From Paucibacter sp. B2R-40 (GTDB taxonomy: Bacteria; Pseudomonadota; Gammaproteobacteria; Burkholderiales; Burkholderiaceae_C): 64,000 bases of DNA. Shown here in pieces: positions 30,079 through 40,200 of the stretch. How positions within the stretch are numbered: position 1 is the first letter of the stretch; each line of letters starts with the position of its first letter. The stretch spans positions 1 to 64,000 of the forward strand of contig NZ_JAJIRP010000002.1 in NCBI RefSeq assembly GCF_025717555.1, given 5' to 3'. Below the pieces are notes generated by a model that saw only the letters and a program-made list of their open reading frames with translations, did no database searches and was not told the DNA's origin. The translations under genes were made by a program, and so were the position numbers.

Positions 30079-31302
30079 TCAACGCCAGATCGCGTAGCCC
30101 AGGCGCAGCGCCCAGGGCTCGCGCTTGTTGTAGTTGAGCAGGGTCTCGCCGTAGCCATTGAAATACTGTGCCATCAAGTAACCCGACAGCCCAGGCACAA
30201 AGCGATTCAGCGGGTAACTGGCCTGCACATCGGCGCTGAAGGCCTTGGACAGCGTGCCCTTGCGCAGGTCCATGGCAATCTGCCAATCATTGTTCTTGCC
30301 GTAGGTGAAGCGGAAATCCCCGTAGCCGCGGTACTTGCCCATGTCCGGGTTCTCTGACTTGTCGAGATAGGCATAGAGCTTGGGCTCAAAGGTGGTGTGG
30401 AAGCCCGTGCTGTCACCAAAGGTGAACAAGGGCTTCACATACAAGATGTCGATGCTGCGCGACTTTGAATCAACATCATCCCGTCCATTCGATTCATGCT
30501 CATAGCCGGCCGCAAAACCGACCTCATTGCCCGCCACTCGCCAGCCGGTGCTAGGCGACTGGTAGAAGAAGCCGGGCTTGTACTTGGTGTCCACAAACGG
30601 CTTGGACTCGCCGGTCAGATCCCAGAAGGCGGTCTGCGTGTAGCCAAAGTACAAATTGTCGACAAAGCGCCGCGAGAGCTTGTCGGCTGACTCATACAAG
30701 CGCAGCTTGAAGCTGATCTGAAACTTCGCATTGGCCTCGATGCCGGGGCCGATCGCGGCAAACATCGGCTCATTGAAGCTCAAGCGCCCTTGGTCCTGCA
30801 AATTGGGGTCGCTTTCGGCGCGCACGGCCAAGGTCGTGACGGCTGGGGGGCTCGCGGCCTCTGCCGGCGCGGCGGCAATGGCTGGCGCTGCCGCGTTCGG
30901 CGTCGACAGTTGCACCAGCATGCCCGGCGCGTCAAGATCCAGCGCGTCGATACGCACCCGGCCGCGCAGATTGGCCGGCAACTCGCCGACGTAGTTGATG
31001 CGCAAGAACTCGCCCGCATGCAGATCGATCTGGGGCGGCAGCGGCGACTCCAGTCGCAGGCTCACACTTGCCTGCGCGCCCAAGTCCGGCGTTAGCGTGA
31101 CCCGCAACACTTCTGGCAGCGCATAGGAACGAGCCTCTGCTTCGGCGCTCAGCATCAAGCTGAGCTTGAAGGGCTGGCTCGGGTCCAGCGTGCGGCTAGG
31201 TGCCAGCAAATTGATATCCGCCCGCGCTGTCAACGGGGCCAGCGCCGCGCCCAACAACAAAGTGAGACGCAGCAGACGGTGTGATGATGAGCGCTTGTGC
31301 AT
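30079..31302 (-). CDS. Divergent outer-membrane phospholipase A with N-terminal extension
   Basis: 407 residues from the ATG at 31302, chosen because GGAG lies nine bases upstream; a frame from 31323 would lack a Shine-Dalgarno. After a signal peptide (cleavage near TARA) there is an about 125-residue beta-rich domain and an Ala/Pro linker, then the OMPLA barrel. The catalytic block reads YEHESNGRDDVDSKSRSIDI: His269 and Ser271 are kept, but the loop is two residues longer and the position aligned with the catalytic Asn carries Asp285. Ends in YAIWR, barrel-like. Activity may be altered. It is paralogous to pldA at 18361. Confidence 0.85.
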   Translation of the reverse strand: MHKRSSSHRLLRLTLLLGAALAPLTARADINLLAPSRTLDPSQPFKLSLMLSAEAEARSYALPEVLRVTLTPDLGAQASVSLRLESPLPPQIDLHAGEFLRINYVGELPANLRGRVRIDALDLDAPGMLVQLSTPNAAAPAIAAAPAEAASPPAVTTLAVRAESDPNLQDQGRLSFNEPMFAAIGPGIEANAKFQISFKLRLYESADKLSRRFVDNLYFGYTQTAFWDLTGESKPFVDTKYKPGFFYQSPSTGWRVAGNEVGFAAGYEHESNGRDDVDSKSRSIDILYVKPLFTFGDSTGFHTTFEPKLYAYLDKSENPDMGKYRGYGDFRFTYGKNNDWQIAMDLRKGTLSKAFSADVQASYPLNRFVPGLSGYLMAQYFNGYGETLLNYNKREPWALRLGYAIWR

Positions 31303-31321
31303 GAGGCTACTCCGCGAAGAC

Positions 31322-31362
31322 AAGAAAAAGAAACGCCCTGCCGACCAACAGTCGGCAGGGCG
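31322..31362 (-). terminator. Rho-independent terminator downstream of the PLDc_N/SHOCT gene
   Basis: On the minus strand a 12-13 bp stem (CGCCCTGCCGAC and its complement, 31334-31362) with a short loop is followed by TTTCTTTTTCTTG. It lies about 30 nt after the stop of the gene at 31392 and separates it from the OMPLA-like gene. Confidence 0.9.
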
Positions 31363-31366
31363 CTAT

Positions 31367-31410
31367 GCATCAGCTAAGCATCAGCCAAGCATCAGGCCAA
31401 AGCTTTGGCC
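31367..31410. repeat. Tandem GCATCAG(C)YAA triplet over a stop codon, next to a 16-bp palindrome
   Basis: GCATCAGCTAA, GCATCAGCCAA and GCATCAGGCCAA follow each other at 31367-31400, straddling the stop codon of the minus-strand gene at 31392. The perfect palindrome GGCCAAAGCTTTGGCC (31395-31410) overlaps the last copy and encodes the final residues KALA. Possibly replication slippage; no function is inferred. Confidence 0.45.
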
Positions 31411-31769
31411 TTGAGTTTGGCGAACTCGTCGGCAGTGATAGTGCCGGCATCGAGCAAAGCCTTGGCTTCGGCAATATCGGCCGCCGGCGACTTGCCCGCC
31501 ACGCCCTTGATATAGGCCTCGGTCTCGGACTGCGCACGCTTGACGCTGGCGTTTTGACGGTTGGACATGCCCTTGCCGCGTGCAACGATGTAGATGATGG
31601 CCGTCAGCATAGGCACAAAGATCAGGCCAATAATCCACAAGACCTTGGAGCCGCCGCCCATCTCGTCGTCCCGGAACAGATCGACAACGATCTGGAACAT
31701 GATGATCAGATAGGCCACAAACACAAAGGCCGAAATCATCAGCAGGATCGAGTCCCAAAAATTGCTCAT
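31392..31769 (-). CDS. PLDc_N plus SHOCT domain small membrane protein
   Basis: 125 residues. Two hydrophobic helices (about 8-30 and 42-62) form a PLDc_N-type membrane anchor, with FQIVVDLFRDDEMGGGSKVLWIIGLIFVP. A basic linker follows, and the last about 30 residues are a SHOCT motif (DIAEAKALLDAGTITADEFAKLKAKAL). Such proteins are common and of unknown role; SHOCT often mediates oligomerisation. The gene is monocistronic: its own terminator lies directly downstream at 31322-31362. Confidence 0.85.
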   Translation of the reverse strand: MSNFWDSILLMISAFVFVAYLIIMFQIVVDLFRDDEMGGGSKVLWIIGLIFVPMLTAIIYIVARGKGMSNRQNASVKRAQSETEAYIKGVAGKSPAADIAEAKALLDAGTITADEFAKLKAKALA

Positions 31770-31960
31770 ATCAGTTTCTCAGTTGGTTTCCATCAAAAAT
31801 CGGCCTGCGCCTGCGGGGCATCGCTCGCAGCTCGCAGCGCTTGGTACAGCAGCAGTAACACAGCAGTTCGGCGCGCAGTCTACACGCGCACTGCGACGGC
31901 AGGAACAAAATATCAAGCCCAACCCAATTCAAGGTTAGGGAGGCTTTACTCAACCTCGAA

Positions 31961-32917
31961 TCAAGGATAAACCACTTGTTGCTCAGCACATTGAGCCTGC
32001 ACATGTTCTAGCAGCTGTTGCGCCAGCGGGCTCGCCTCGCGTGCCCTTAACCATACTGCAGCCACGGGTTTTGCGGCGCAGGGCAGCTCTATGGACAAGC
32101 GCGCCAAACGATGCCTTTGATCACCGAACTCAAAGCGCGAACGCATGCCAAAAGACAACATGCCTCCATGCTGGGTCAGCCCGACCTGCACCGGCACAGA
32201 ATAGGCCTCAACAGCCGCGCGCGGCATCGCCAGGCCCAGTTCCGCCAAGCTACGCAGCACGAATTCATAGAAAACACAGTCCGGGGGCGGCAACACCCAG
32301 CGCTGTTCCAGCAGCTCGGGCCATGTCAGCTGCTTGCGCTTTGTCAGCGGATGATCGTTCCCGGCCAGCACCATCAAGCACTCCTCGAACAAGGTCTGCG
32401 CCTGCAAGTCGACATCGAGTTCAAACAGCGAGAGCCGCAACAGCGCCAGCTCAATATCGCCTCTGCGCAAGCGCTCCAGCAACTCGGCCTCGCGCCCCTC
32501 GACCACGGTCACCGCGCTATGCGGCTGCGCTGCACACAGGCGCTTGATGGCGACCGGCAAAAAAGGGATGGCGGGCATAGGCACCGTGCCTATGCGCAAG
32601 GAGCCGGCAGCGCCGCTGCTCAAGCTGGCCAAGTCCTGCGCGGCATGACGCAACTCCTCGAAAACGGCAAAAGCACGCGGTGCAAAGCTCAGACCATAAG
32701 CGGTCGGCTCGACGCCACTGGCCAGGCGCTCGAACAGCTTGACGCCCAGCATCTGCTCCAAGCCGGCGATCGACTTGGTCACCGCCGGCTGCGTCAAGTG
32801 AACGGCTGCCGCCGCCTTGTGGAAGCTGCGCAACTGGAACACGGCCAGAAACACGCGCAGCTCGCTCATCTTCAGGTGTCGTGGCAGGCGATGGATCAGA
32901 TGATTGCTTGGCACCAT
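31961..32917 (-). CDS. LysR-family transcriptional regulator (GbpR-like)
   Basis: About 318 residues from an ATG at 32917; an ATG at 32944 would add nine. The N-terminal winged HTH is clear (MSELRVFLAVFQLRSFHKAA, LTQPAVTKSIAGLEQMLGVKLFERL), and the rest is a LysR effector-binding domain. The ELRVFLAV...RSFHKAAAAVHLTQPAVTK stretch is typical of the GbpR/CbhR branch. It is divergent from arcD-arcA with about 240 nt between, so it may regulate them, but known arcDA regulators are of other families (ANR/ArgR), so this is inference. A GGGTTAACCC palindrome lies upstream. Confidence 0.88.
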   Translation of the reverse strand: MVPSNHLIHRLPRHLKMSELRVFLAVFQLRSFHKAAAAVHLTQPAVTKSIAGLEQMLGVKLFERLASGVEPTAYGLSFAPRAFAVFEELRHAAQDLASLSSGAAGSLRIGTVPMPAIPFLPVAIKRLCAAQPHSAVTVVEGREAELLERLRRGDIELALLRLSLFELDVDLQAQTLFEECLMVLAGNDHPLTKRKQLTWPELLEQRWVLPPPDCVFYEFVLRSLAELGLAMPRAAVEAYSVPVQVGLTQHGGMLSFGMRSRFEFGDQRHRLARLSIELPCAAKPVAAVWLRAREASPLAQQLLEHVQAQCAEQQVVYP

Positions 32918-32959
32918 AAGTGAGTGAGCAGTTGTTAACTTCATTCTAGGGGGTACTCC

Positions 32960-32969
32960 GGGTTAACCC
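32960..32969. promoter_or_regulatory. GGGTTAACCC palindrome upstream of the LysR gene
   Basis: A perfect 10-bp palindrome 43-52 nt upstream of the chosen LysR start (16-25 nt before the alternative ATG at 32944), in the divergent region to arcD. LysR proteins often bind interrupted dyads near their own promoter; this is a candidate only. Confidence 0.3.
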
Positions 32970-33083
32970 AAGATGCACGCAGCTGGAAAGTTATCTCACA
33001 ATGAATTTCCGGAATCGCAAGTCTACTTTCATGCAAGAAAGCTGGCAGATACTGCGCCAAGCTGCGCTGCGATTGAGCGTTAG

Positions 33084-33097
33084 TTGATCTGCCGCAA
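33084..33097 (+). promoter_or_regulatory. Weak FNR/ANR-like box upstream of arcD
   Basis: TTGATCTGCCGCAA matches the consensus TTGAT-N4-ATCAA at 8 of 10 positions and lies about 63 nt before the arcD start codon. Arginine deiminase operons are commonly activated by FNR/ANR under oxygen limitation. The second half-site is poor and no good -10 lies at the expected distance. Confidence 0.25.
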
Positions 33098-33159
33098 TAC
33101 GCCCTGGTGAGTAGCAGGGTTGACCTGAATCCAAATCAATATCAAGAAGGACGTGAGAC

Positions 33160-34578
33160 ATGGCTGAGCAAAAGATGTCACGCATGGGCTTGACGGCCAT
33201 GGTGGTGGGGGGGATGGTGGGAGCGGGCATCTTCTCGCTGCCGCGCACCTTCGCGAATGCCACCGGCCCACTGGGCGCCTTGATCGCCTGGGTGATCGCC
33301 GGCACCGGCATGTATATGCTGGCCCGCGTATTCCAGGCCCTGGCCGAGCGCAAACCCGAGATCGACGCCGGCGTCTATGCCTATGCCCGCGAAGGCTTTG
33401 GAGATTACCCGGGCTTCTTGTCCGCCTTCGGTTACTGGATCGGCAGCTGCATCGGCAACGTCTCCTACTGGGTCTTGATCAAATCGACGCTGGGTGCCTT
33501 CTTCCCCATCTTCGGCGACGGCAACACGGCGGTCGCGATCGCCGTGGCCTCCCTGGGTATCTGGTCCTTCCACTTCCTGATCCTGCGCGGTGTGCAGCAA
33601 GCTGCCTTCATCAACAGCATCGTCACGGTGGCCAAGGTGATCCCTATCGCCATCTTCATCGTGATCATGTTCTTCTCCTTCAAGATGGATCTGTTCAGCT
33701 TCAACTTGTATGGCGGCGACCTCACCACCGGCTTGTTCGAGCAGGTGCGGGCGACGATGCTGGTGACCGTGTTTGTGTTCATCGGCATCGAAGGCGCCAG
33801 CGTCTATTCGCGCTTCGCCAAGGACCGCGCCGACGTCGGCAAGGCCACCATCCTGGGCTTCATCAGCGTGACCTGCCTGATGGTCCTGGTATCGCTGCTG
33901 CCTTACGCGGTGATGCAGCGCGCCGAGATTGCCGGCATGCGCCAGCCTTCGATGGCGGGCGTGTTGGAGTCCGTGGTCGGACCCTGGGGTGCCATCTTTG
34001 TCAGCGTCGGTCTGTTGGTCTCGGTGCTGGGCGCCTACCTGGCTTGGGCGCTGATTTGCGCCGAAGTGATGTTCGCCGCCGGCAAGTCCAAAGACATGCC
34101 CAAGGCCTTCGCCAGGGTCAACAAGAACAATGTGCCGGTGACGGCGCTGTGGTGGACCAGCGGCGTGATTCAGCTGATCGTGATCTCCACCTACTGGTCG
34201 CGTGACGCCTTCTCGCTGATGCTCAACCTGACCAGCGCGACGACCTTGATTCCTTACCTGTTCGTCGCAGCCTACGGCTTGATGATCGCCAAGCGCGGCG
34301 AGACCTACGACGTGCTGCCGCAAGAGCGTCAGCGCGACCTGATCCTTTCCACCCTGGCGGTGCTGTACACCTTGTTCATGATTTACGCCGGCGGTCTGAA
34401 ATTCATCGTCCTGTCGGCCGTGTTGTTTGCGCCGGGCACCGTGCTCTATTTCATCGCGCGGCGCGAGCAAGGCAAACCGGTGTTCGCGAAGACATCGGAT
34501 TGGGTCACCTTCGGCGTCATCGTCGCAGCGGCCATCTATGGCGTCTACGGTCTGGCCACCGGCGCCGTAGCAATTTAG
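33160..34578 (+). CDS. arcD: Arginine:ornithine antiporter, APC superfamily
   Basis: 472 residues with about 12-13 membrane helices. Near-complete resemblance to ArcD-type basic amino acid antiporters: GGMVGAGIFSLPRTFANATG at the N terminus (APC substrate-binding GxG on helix 1), RKPEIDAGVYAYAREGFGDY and FVFIGIEGASVYSRFAKDRADVG on helix 6. It exchanges external arginine for internal ornithine or citrulline. AAGGA precedes the ATG. arcA follows after 37 nt, fixing its role in the arginine deiminase pathway. A close paralogue lies at 45038. Confidence 0.92.
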   Translation: MAEQKMSRMGLTAMVVGGMVGAGIFSLPRTFANATGPLGALIAWVIAGTGMYMLARVFQALAERKPEIDAGVYAYAREGFGDYPGFLSAFGYWIGSCIGNVSYWVLIKSTLGAFFPIFGDGNTAVAIAVASLGIWSFHFLILRGVQQAAFINSIVTVAKVIPIAIFIVIMFFSFKMDLFSFNLYGGDLTTGLFEQVRATMLVTVFVFIGIEGASVYSRFAKDRADVGKATILGFISVTCLMVLVSLLPYAVMQRAEIAGMRQPSMAGVLESVVGPWGAIFVSVGLLVSVLGAYLAWALICAEVMFAAGKSKDMPKAFARVNKNNVPVTALWWTSGVIQLIVISTYWSRDAFSLMLNLTSATTLIPYLFVAAYGLMIAKRGETYDVLPQERQRDLILSTLAVLYTLFMIYAGGLKFIVLSAVLFAPGTVLYFIARREQGKPVFAKTSDWVTFGVIVAAAIYGVYGLATGAVAI

Positions 34579-34615
34579 GCAGTGAAAAAGCTAGTAATTA
34601 CCAACGGAGATCATC

Positions 34616-35869
34616 ATGACAACTGCAAGTGAAGTGAAGTTCGGCGTCCATTCGGAAGTCGGCCAACTGCGCAAGGTAATGGTGTGTGCGCCAGGCCGCG
34701 CACATGCGCGCCTGACACCGTCCAACTGCGATTCCCTTTTATTCGACGACGTGCTGTGGGTGGAGAACGCCAAGCGCGACCACTTCGACTTCGTCAGCAA
34801 GATGCGCGACCGCGGCATCGAAGTGCTGGAAATGCACAATCTGCTGGCCGAGACCCTGGCCGTGGCCGAGGGCAAGAAGTGGATTCTCGACAATCAGGTC
34901 GTACCCAATCAAATCGGTCTGGGCTTCGTCAACGAGCTGCGCGGCTACCTGGAAGGCCTGGACAACCGTACGCTGGCCGAAGTCTTGATCGGCGGCCTGT
35001 CGACCAATGAATTCCCCGAGTCGGTCGGTGGTTCGTCTTTCTCGGTCGTGCGCGACGCGGCCGGCGTCACCGAGTACCTGTTGGCGCCCTTGCCTAACAC
35101 GCTGTACACACGGGACACGACCTGCTGGATCTATGGCGGCGTGACGCTCAACCCGCTGTACTGGCCGGCGCGCCACGAGGAAACCATCCTCACCACGGCG
35201 ATTTACAAGTTCCACCCCGACTTCGCTGGGCAAGTCAATGTCTGGTGGGGCGACCCGACCGAAGACCACGGCCTGGCCACGCTGGAAGGCGGCGACGTGA
35301 TGCCTATCGGCAAGGGCAATGTCTTGATCGGCATGAGCGAGCGCACCTCGCGCCAGGCGATCAGCCAACTGGCCGCGACGCTGTTCAAGAAGGGCGCGGC
35401 CGAGCGCGTGATCGTGGCAGCGATGCCCAAGATCCGTGCCGCCATGCATCTGGACACCGTCTTCACCTTCGCCGACCGCGACTGTGTGCTGCTGGCGCCG
35501 GACTTCATGAACCAGACCCGCACCTTCTCCTATCGCCCGAGCGATCACCCGAGCGGGATCGAGCTGCACGCAGAGAACAAGCCGTTTGTCGACGTGGTGG
35601 CCGAATCGCTGGGCTTGAAGAAGCTGCGCGTCGTCGAAGCCGGCGGTACCGATTACCAGCGCGAGCGTACGCAGTGGGACAGCGGCGCCAACTTGGTCTG
35701 CGCGTCACCAGGCGTGGTCTATGCCTACGACCGCAATACCTACACCAACACGCTGCTGCGCAAGGAAGGCATTGAGGTCATCACCATCGTCGGCGCCGAA
35801 CTTGGCCGCGGACGTGGCGGCGGCCACTGCATGACCTGCCCGATCGTGCGCGACGCGGTCGACTTCTAA
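34616..35869 (+). CDS. arcA: Arginine deiminase
   Basis: 417 residues, full length for bacterial ADI (about 410-420). It hydrolyses L-arginine to citrulline and ammonia. Active-site residues line up with the Pseudomonas enzyme: Asp167 (LYTRDTTCW), Glu224 and Asp227 ([10 protein letters not shown]), His278 and Asp280 (MHLDTVFTF), and nucleophile Cys405 in [10 protein letters not shown]. The first gene of the pair is arcD. arcB (ornithine carbamoyltransferase) and arcC (carbamate kinase) do not follow; the next genes encode an efflux system after a 237-nt gap. Thus only ammonia production for acid or alkali balance, not ATP formation, can come from this locus itself. Confidence 0.97.
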   Translation: MTTASEVKFGVHSEVGQLRKVMVCAPGRAHARLTPSNCDSLLFDDVLWVENAKRDHFDFVSKMRDRGIEVLEMHNLLAETLAVAEGKKWILDNQVVPNQIGLGFVNELRGYLEGLDNRTLAEVLIGGLSTNEFPESVGGSSFSVVRDAAGVTEYLLAPLPNTLYTRDTTCWIYGGVTLNPLYWPARHEETILTTAIYKFHPDFAGQVNVWWGDPTEDHGLATLEGGDVMPIGKGNVLIGMSERTSRQAISQLAATLFKKGAAERVIVAAMPKIRAAMHLDTVFTFADRDCVLLAPDFMNQTRTFSYRPSDHPSGIELHAENKPFVDVVAESLGLKKLRVVEAGGTDYQRERTQWDSGANLVCASPGVVYAYDRNTYTNTLLRKEGIEVITIVGAELGRGRGGGHCMTCPIVRDAVDF

Positions 35870-35886
35870 ACCGGCCAAACACACGA

Positions 35887-35945
35887 CGCCCGCCACTCAC
35901 CGCTCGCCAAAATGGGGGCGGCGGGCAGCGGGCGCTACTGTTTTC
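35887..35945 (+). terminator. Possible terminator after arcA
   Basis: CGCCCGC (35887-35893) can pair with GCGGGCG (35928-35934), with a further imperfect GC-rich stem inside, followed by CTACTGTTTTCTT. The stem is interrupted and the T tract broken, so termination may be partial. The remaining bases to 36106 show no gene and no clear promoter. Confidence 0.3.
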
Positions 35946-36106
35946 TTGAGGCCTCATAGGCACCACTTTGGGGCCAATAGGCCGTCACAAAGCCTACCTA
36001 CAATCCGCCTGGCTTTTTGAGCCCTGGATCGTTAGTCCATTGAGTAATTCCTTATTTGTCGCCATGCGGCGTGCAAACTAACCGCAGCCTTGATCGGAAC
36101 CGCCCC

Positions 36107-37228
36107 GTGTCTGATAACTTCATCACTCTGCGTGCCCCGCGCCGCCCTTCGCTCAGGGTTGGCACCGCCTTGATGTCCATGATTGCGCTGGCCGCCCTGA
36201 GCGCCTGCAATCGCACGGCCGAAGCGCCGCCGCCCGAGATCCGCCCGGCGCGCGTGATGACGATAGACAAGTTGGCCAGCAGCGGCACGGTGGCCCTCAC
36301 TGGCACGGTACAGGCGCAGACCGAGATCAACCAATCCTTCCGCGTCGACGGCCGCATGATCGAGCGCACCGTCGACATCGGCGATAGCGTGCGCCCCGGT
36401 CAGCTGATCGCGCGGCTGGACCCGCAAAACGAAGAGAGCGGCCTGCAAGCGGCACGCGCCCAACAGGCCGCCGCACGCGCGCAACTGGTCGAGGCCCGCA
36501 ACAACCATGTGCGCATGCGCGATCTGGTCGCCGAATCCGCCGTGTCGCGGGCGCAGTTTGACCAAGCCGAGGCGCTGCTGAAGACCGCCGAGGCGCAAAT
36601 TGAAGCGGCGCAAGCGCAGGTCAATCTGGCGCAAAACCGCCTCAGCTATACGCGCCTGGTGTCCGACGTATCCGGCGTGGTGACCGCTCGTGGCCCACAG
36701 CCGGGCGAGATCGTTTCGGCCGGCCGCATGATCATCCAAGTCGCGCGCGACGGTGCGCGTGATGCCGTCTTCGACGTGCCCGGCCAGACCAAGGACGTGA
36801 TGCCCAAGAACCCGCAGGTCACGGTCAGCATGAGCAATGACCCCAAGATCACCGCCAACGGCAAGGTGCGCGAGGTGTCACCACGCGCCGACGCCGTCAC
36901 CGGCACCTTCGCCGTGCGCGTGCGTTTGATTGACCCGCCGGCCGCCATGCGCCTGGGCAGCACCGTCACAGGTCGCATTCAGCTCGACGCGGTCGCGGGC
37001 GTGCAGATTCCATCGGCCGCCTTGGTGCGCGCCGAAGGCAAGACCGCCGTCTGGGTGGTCGAGCCCAAAGCCAACACCGTGTCGCTGCGCACAATCACGG
37101 TGCGAAGCTCGGACGCCAGCACCGTCCAGGTGGCCAGCGGCTTGAGCGCCGGCGACATCATCGTCACCGCTGGCGTGCAAGCACTGCGTCCGGGCCAGAA
37201 GGTCCGTTTGCTCGAGACTAAATCGTGA
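36107..37228 (+). CDS. RND efflux periplasmic adaptor (membrane fusion) lipoprotein
   Basis: 373 residues from a GTG at 36107, which gives a basic N terminus (LRAPRRPSLR) then a hydrophobic stretch and lipobox LSAC. An ATG at 36173 or 36179 would leave almost no basic region, and a TTG at 36056 would add an unneeded extension. The body has the usual adaptor layout: lipoyl half-domain, a helical hairpin (about 100-165, Ala/Gln-rich coiled coil), second lipoyl half (SDVSGVVTARGPQPGEIV), beta-barrel and membrane-proximal domain. It links the inner-membrane RND pump to the outer-membrane channel. Its stop overlaps the pump's GTG start by 4 nt. Confidence 0.9.
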   Translation: MSDNFITLRAPRRPSLRVGTALMSMIALAALSACNRTAEAPPPEIRPARVMTIDKLASSGTVALTGTVQAQTEINQSFRVDGRMIERTVDIGDSVRPGQLIARLDPQNEESGLQAARAQQAAARAQLVEARNNHVRMRDLVAESAVSRAQFDQAEALLKTAEAQIEAAQAQVNLAQNRLSYTRLVSDVSGVVTARGPQPGEIVSAGRMIIQVARDGARDAVFDVPGQTKDVMPKNPQVTVSMSNDPKITANGKVREVSPRADAVTGTFAVRVRLIDPPAAMRLGSTVTGRIQLDAVAGVQIPSAALVRAEGKTAVWVVEPKANTVSLRTITVRSSDASTVQVASGLSAGDIIVTAGVQALRPGQKVRLLETKS

Positions 37229-40200
37229 TCGGGCCGAATCTCTCCGAGTGGGCGCTGTCCAAGCGCTCGCTGGTCATCTTCATCATGCTGGTGTCCGTCA
37301 TTGCCGGCAGCTTTGCTTTCTTGCGCCTGGGGCGCGGCGAAGACCCGGCCATCACCATTCGCACCATGGTGATAGGCGCGGGGTGGCCTGGCGCCACCGT
37401 CGATGAAACGCTCAAGCAGCTGACCGAACGCCTGGAGCGCAAGCTGCAAGAGACCGATCATCTAGACCGCATCCGCTCCTACACGACGGCCGGGCAAACG
37501 ACCATCTTCATTGACCTGAAACAGTCCACGCCGCCGGCCGCGATTGCGGATGTCTGGTACCAGGTGCGCAAGAACATCGGCGATATTCGCCACACCCTGC
37601 CCGCCGGCACAGCCGGGCCTTTCTTCAACGACGACTTCGGCGACACCTTCGGCATCATCTACGCCTTCACCGCCGATGGCTTCAACTTCCGCGAGCTGCG
37701 CGACCATGTCGAGGACGCCCGCTCGCGCCTGCTGCATGTGCCCGATGTCTCCAAGATCGAAGTGCTGGGCGCGCAAGACGAGCAGATCTTCATCGAGTTC
37801 TCGGCCGAAAAGCTAGCCGGTCTGCGCCTGAACATCAGCAGCATTCTGGCCACCTTGCAGGCGCAAAACATGGTGCGCCCCTCGGGCACGATTCAGACCG
37901 AGAAAGAGCGCGTGTTCCTGCGCGTCAGCGGCGCCTTCGACTCCGAAGCCGATATCGAGGCGGTCAATATCGTCGCCGGTGAGCGCATCTTCCGCCTGGG
38001 CGATATTGCCAAAGTGCGGCGCGGTTTGGTCGACCCACCGCAGCCGATGTTCCGCGTCAATGGCAAGCCCGCCATTGGTCTGGCGATCGCTATGCGCGAT
38101 GCCGGCGACATCCTGACCTTGGGCAAGAATATCCGCACCGAAATGGCTGCGATCAGCAGCAATTTGCCGCATGGCATCGAGTCGACGCTGGTGGCCGATC
38201 AAGCCGTGTCGGTCGATGTCGCCATCAGCGACTTCATGACCTCGCTCTGGCAGGCCATTGTGATCATCCTGGTCTGCAGTTTTGTCAGCCTCGGCATGCG
38301 CCCCGGTACAGTGGTGGCGCTGGCGATCCCGTTCACGCTGGCGATCGTATTCGCCGTGATGGGCATCCTGCATATCGACCTGCACCGCATTTCGCTCGGC
38401 GCTTTGATCATTGCGCTGGCGCTCTTGGTGGACGACGCGATGACGACGGTGGACGCGATGATTCGCCGCCTCGGCGCCGGCGACACGCCGGACCAGGCAG
38501 CCACTTTTGCCTACCGCACCCTGGCCGCGCCGATGTTGATCGGCACCCTGGTGACGATCGCCAGCTTTGTACCGATCGGCTTTGCGCAAAGCTCGGCCGG
38601 TGAATACACCTTCTCGATCTTCTCGGTGGTCGGCATCGCGCTGATCGCGTCCTGGTTGGTGGCGGTGCTGTTTGCGCCGCTGATCGGCAAGGCCTTGCTG
38701 AAGCCGCCCAAGGCAGGAGAAGCAGCCGAAGCCGAGGCCAAGCCGAGCAAGCTGATGGATGGCTACAGTGCCTTCCTGGCCGGCGCGATTCGCATGAAGT
38801 GGCTGACCATAGGCCTGACGCTGGGCGCCTTCGTGCTCTCGCTGTTCTTGCTGCGCCTGGTGCCGCAACAGTTCTTCCCGGCGTCTGATCGGCCCGAGCT
38901 GACCGTGGACATCACGCTGCGTCAGAACTCCTCGATCTACGCGACCGAGACGCAGGTCAAACGCCTGGAAGAAGTGCTGAAAGGCGACCCGGACGTTGAC
39001 CATTACAGCAGCTATGTCGGGCGCGGCGCGATCCGTTTTATCCTGACCTTGAATGTGCAGTTGGCCGATCCCTTCTTTGGCCAGTTTGTGATCGTCACCA
39101 AGGACCTCGAAGCGCGCGAACGCCTGCGCACCAAGCTGGACAAGGTCTTGGCCGAGCAGTTCCCCGAGGTGATCGCGCGGGTCTCGCCGCTGGAGCTGGG
39201 CCCACCGGTGGGCTGGCCGCTGCAATACCGGCTGACCGGGCCTGACAAGGACGAGGTACGCCGCCTGTCCTTGGAGTTAGCGCAAATTCTGGGCTCCGAT
39301 CAACGCACCCGCCATGTCAACTTCGACTGGATGGAGCCGGCGCGCCAATTGCACGTCACGGTCAACCAAGATCAGGCACGCCAACTCGGCATCAGCTCAG
39401 CAGCCATTGGCAATGTGCTGAACGCTGCCGTCACCGGCACCGCAGTGACACAGGTGCGCGACGACATCTACACGGTCAATGTGATGGCCCGCGCTGTCGA
39501 CAGTGAGCGCGCATCATTCGACACCTTGCGCTCGCTGCAAGTGCCCACGCCGAGCGGGCGCATGGTGCCGCTGAGCCAGTTCGCCACGCTGAGCGAAGAG
39601 CAGGAGTTCCCCTTGGTCTGGCGCCGCGACCGCCTGCCAACGCTGACCGTGCGGGCCGACGTGATGCCCGGCGGCAGCCCGGATGACGTGGTGACGAGCC
39701 TGGCGCCGAAGATCGCCGAGTTTTCGGCCAAGCTGCCCGCGCAGTACCAGGTCGTAACCGGCGGCATGTATGAAGAAAGCAAGACCTCCAGCCAATCGGT
39801 GTTTGCGGTCGTGCCGTTGATGATCGGCCTGATGCTCTTCATCATGATGATCATGCTGGTGAGCTTCAGGCGCCTGGCGATGGTGGTGGCCATCATGCCG
39901 CTGGGCTTGATCGGTGTGGTGATGGCGCTGCTGGCCTTTAACCGGCCGCTGGGCTTCGTGGCCATCCTCGGCGTGCTGGCCTTGATCGGTATGATTGCCA
40001 AGAACGCGGTGATTTTGATCGTGCAGATCGAGACCGACCGAGCCGATGGCAAAGGCGTGCTGGAAGCGGTGATGGCCTCGGCCACCGGTCGTTTCCGGCC
40101 GATGTTGCTGGCGGCAGTTTCGACCGTGCTGGGCTTGATTCCGATCGCACCGACCGTGTTCTGGGGGCCGATGGCATTCGCCATCATGGGCGGCCTGCTG

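Noticed and set aside
33178-34470. 430-residue minus-strand open frame opposite arcD
   Set aside because: His/Gln/Gly/Asp-rich composition without recognisable fold; it mirrors the codon bias of arcD on the other strand.
37813-39225. 470-residue minus-strand open frame within the RND pump gene
   Set aside because: Antisense shadow of a well-supported gene; low-complexity His/Arg/Gln-rich product, no domain.
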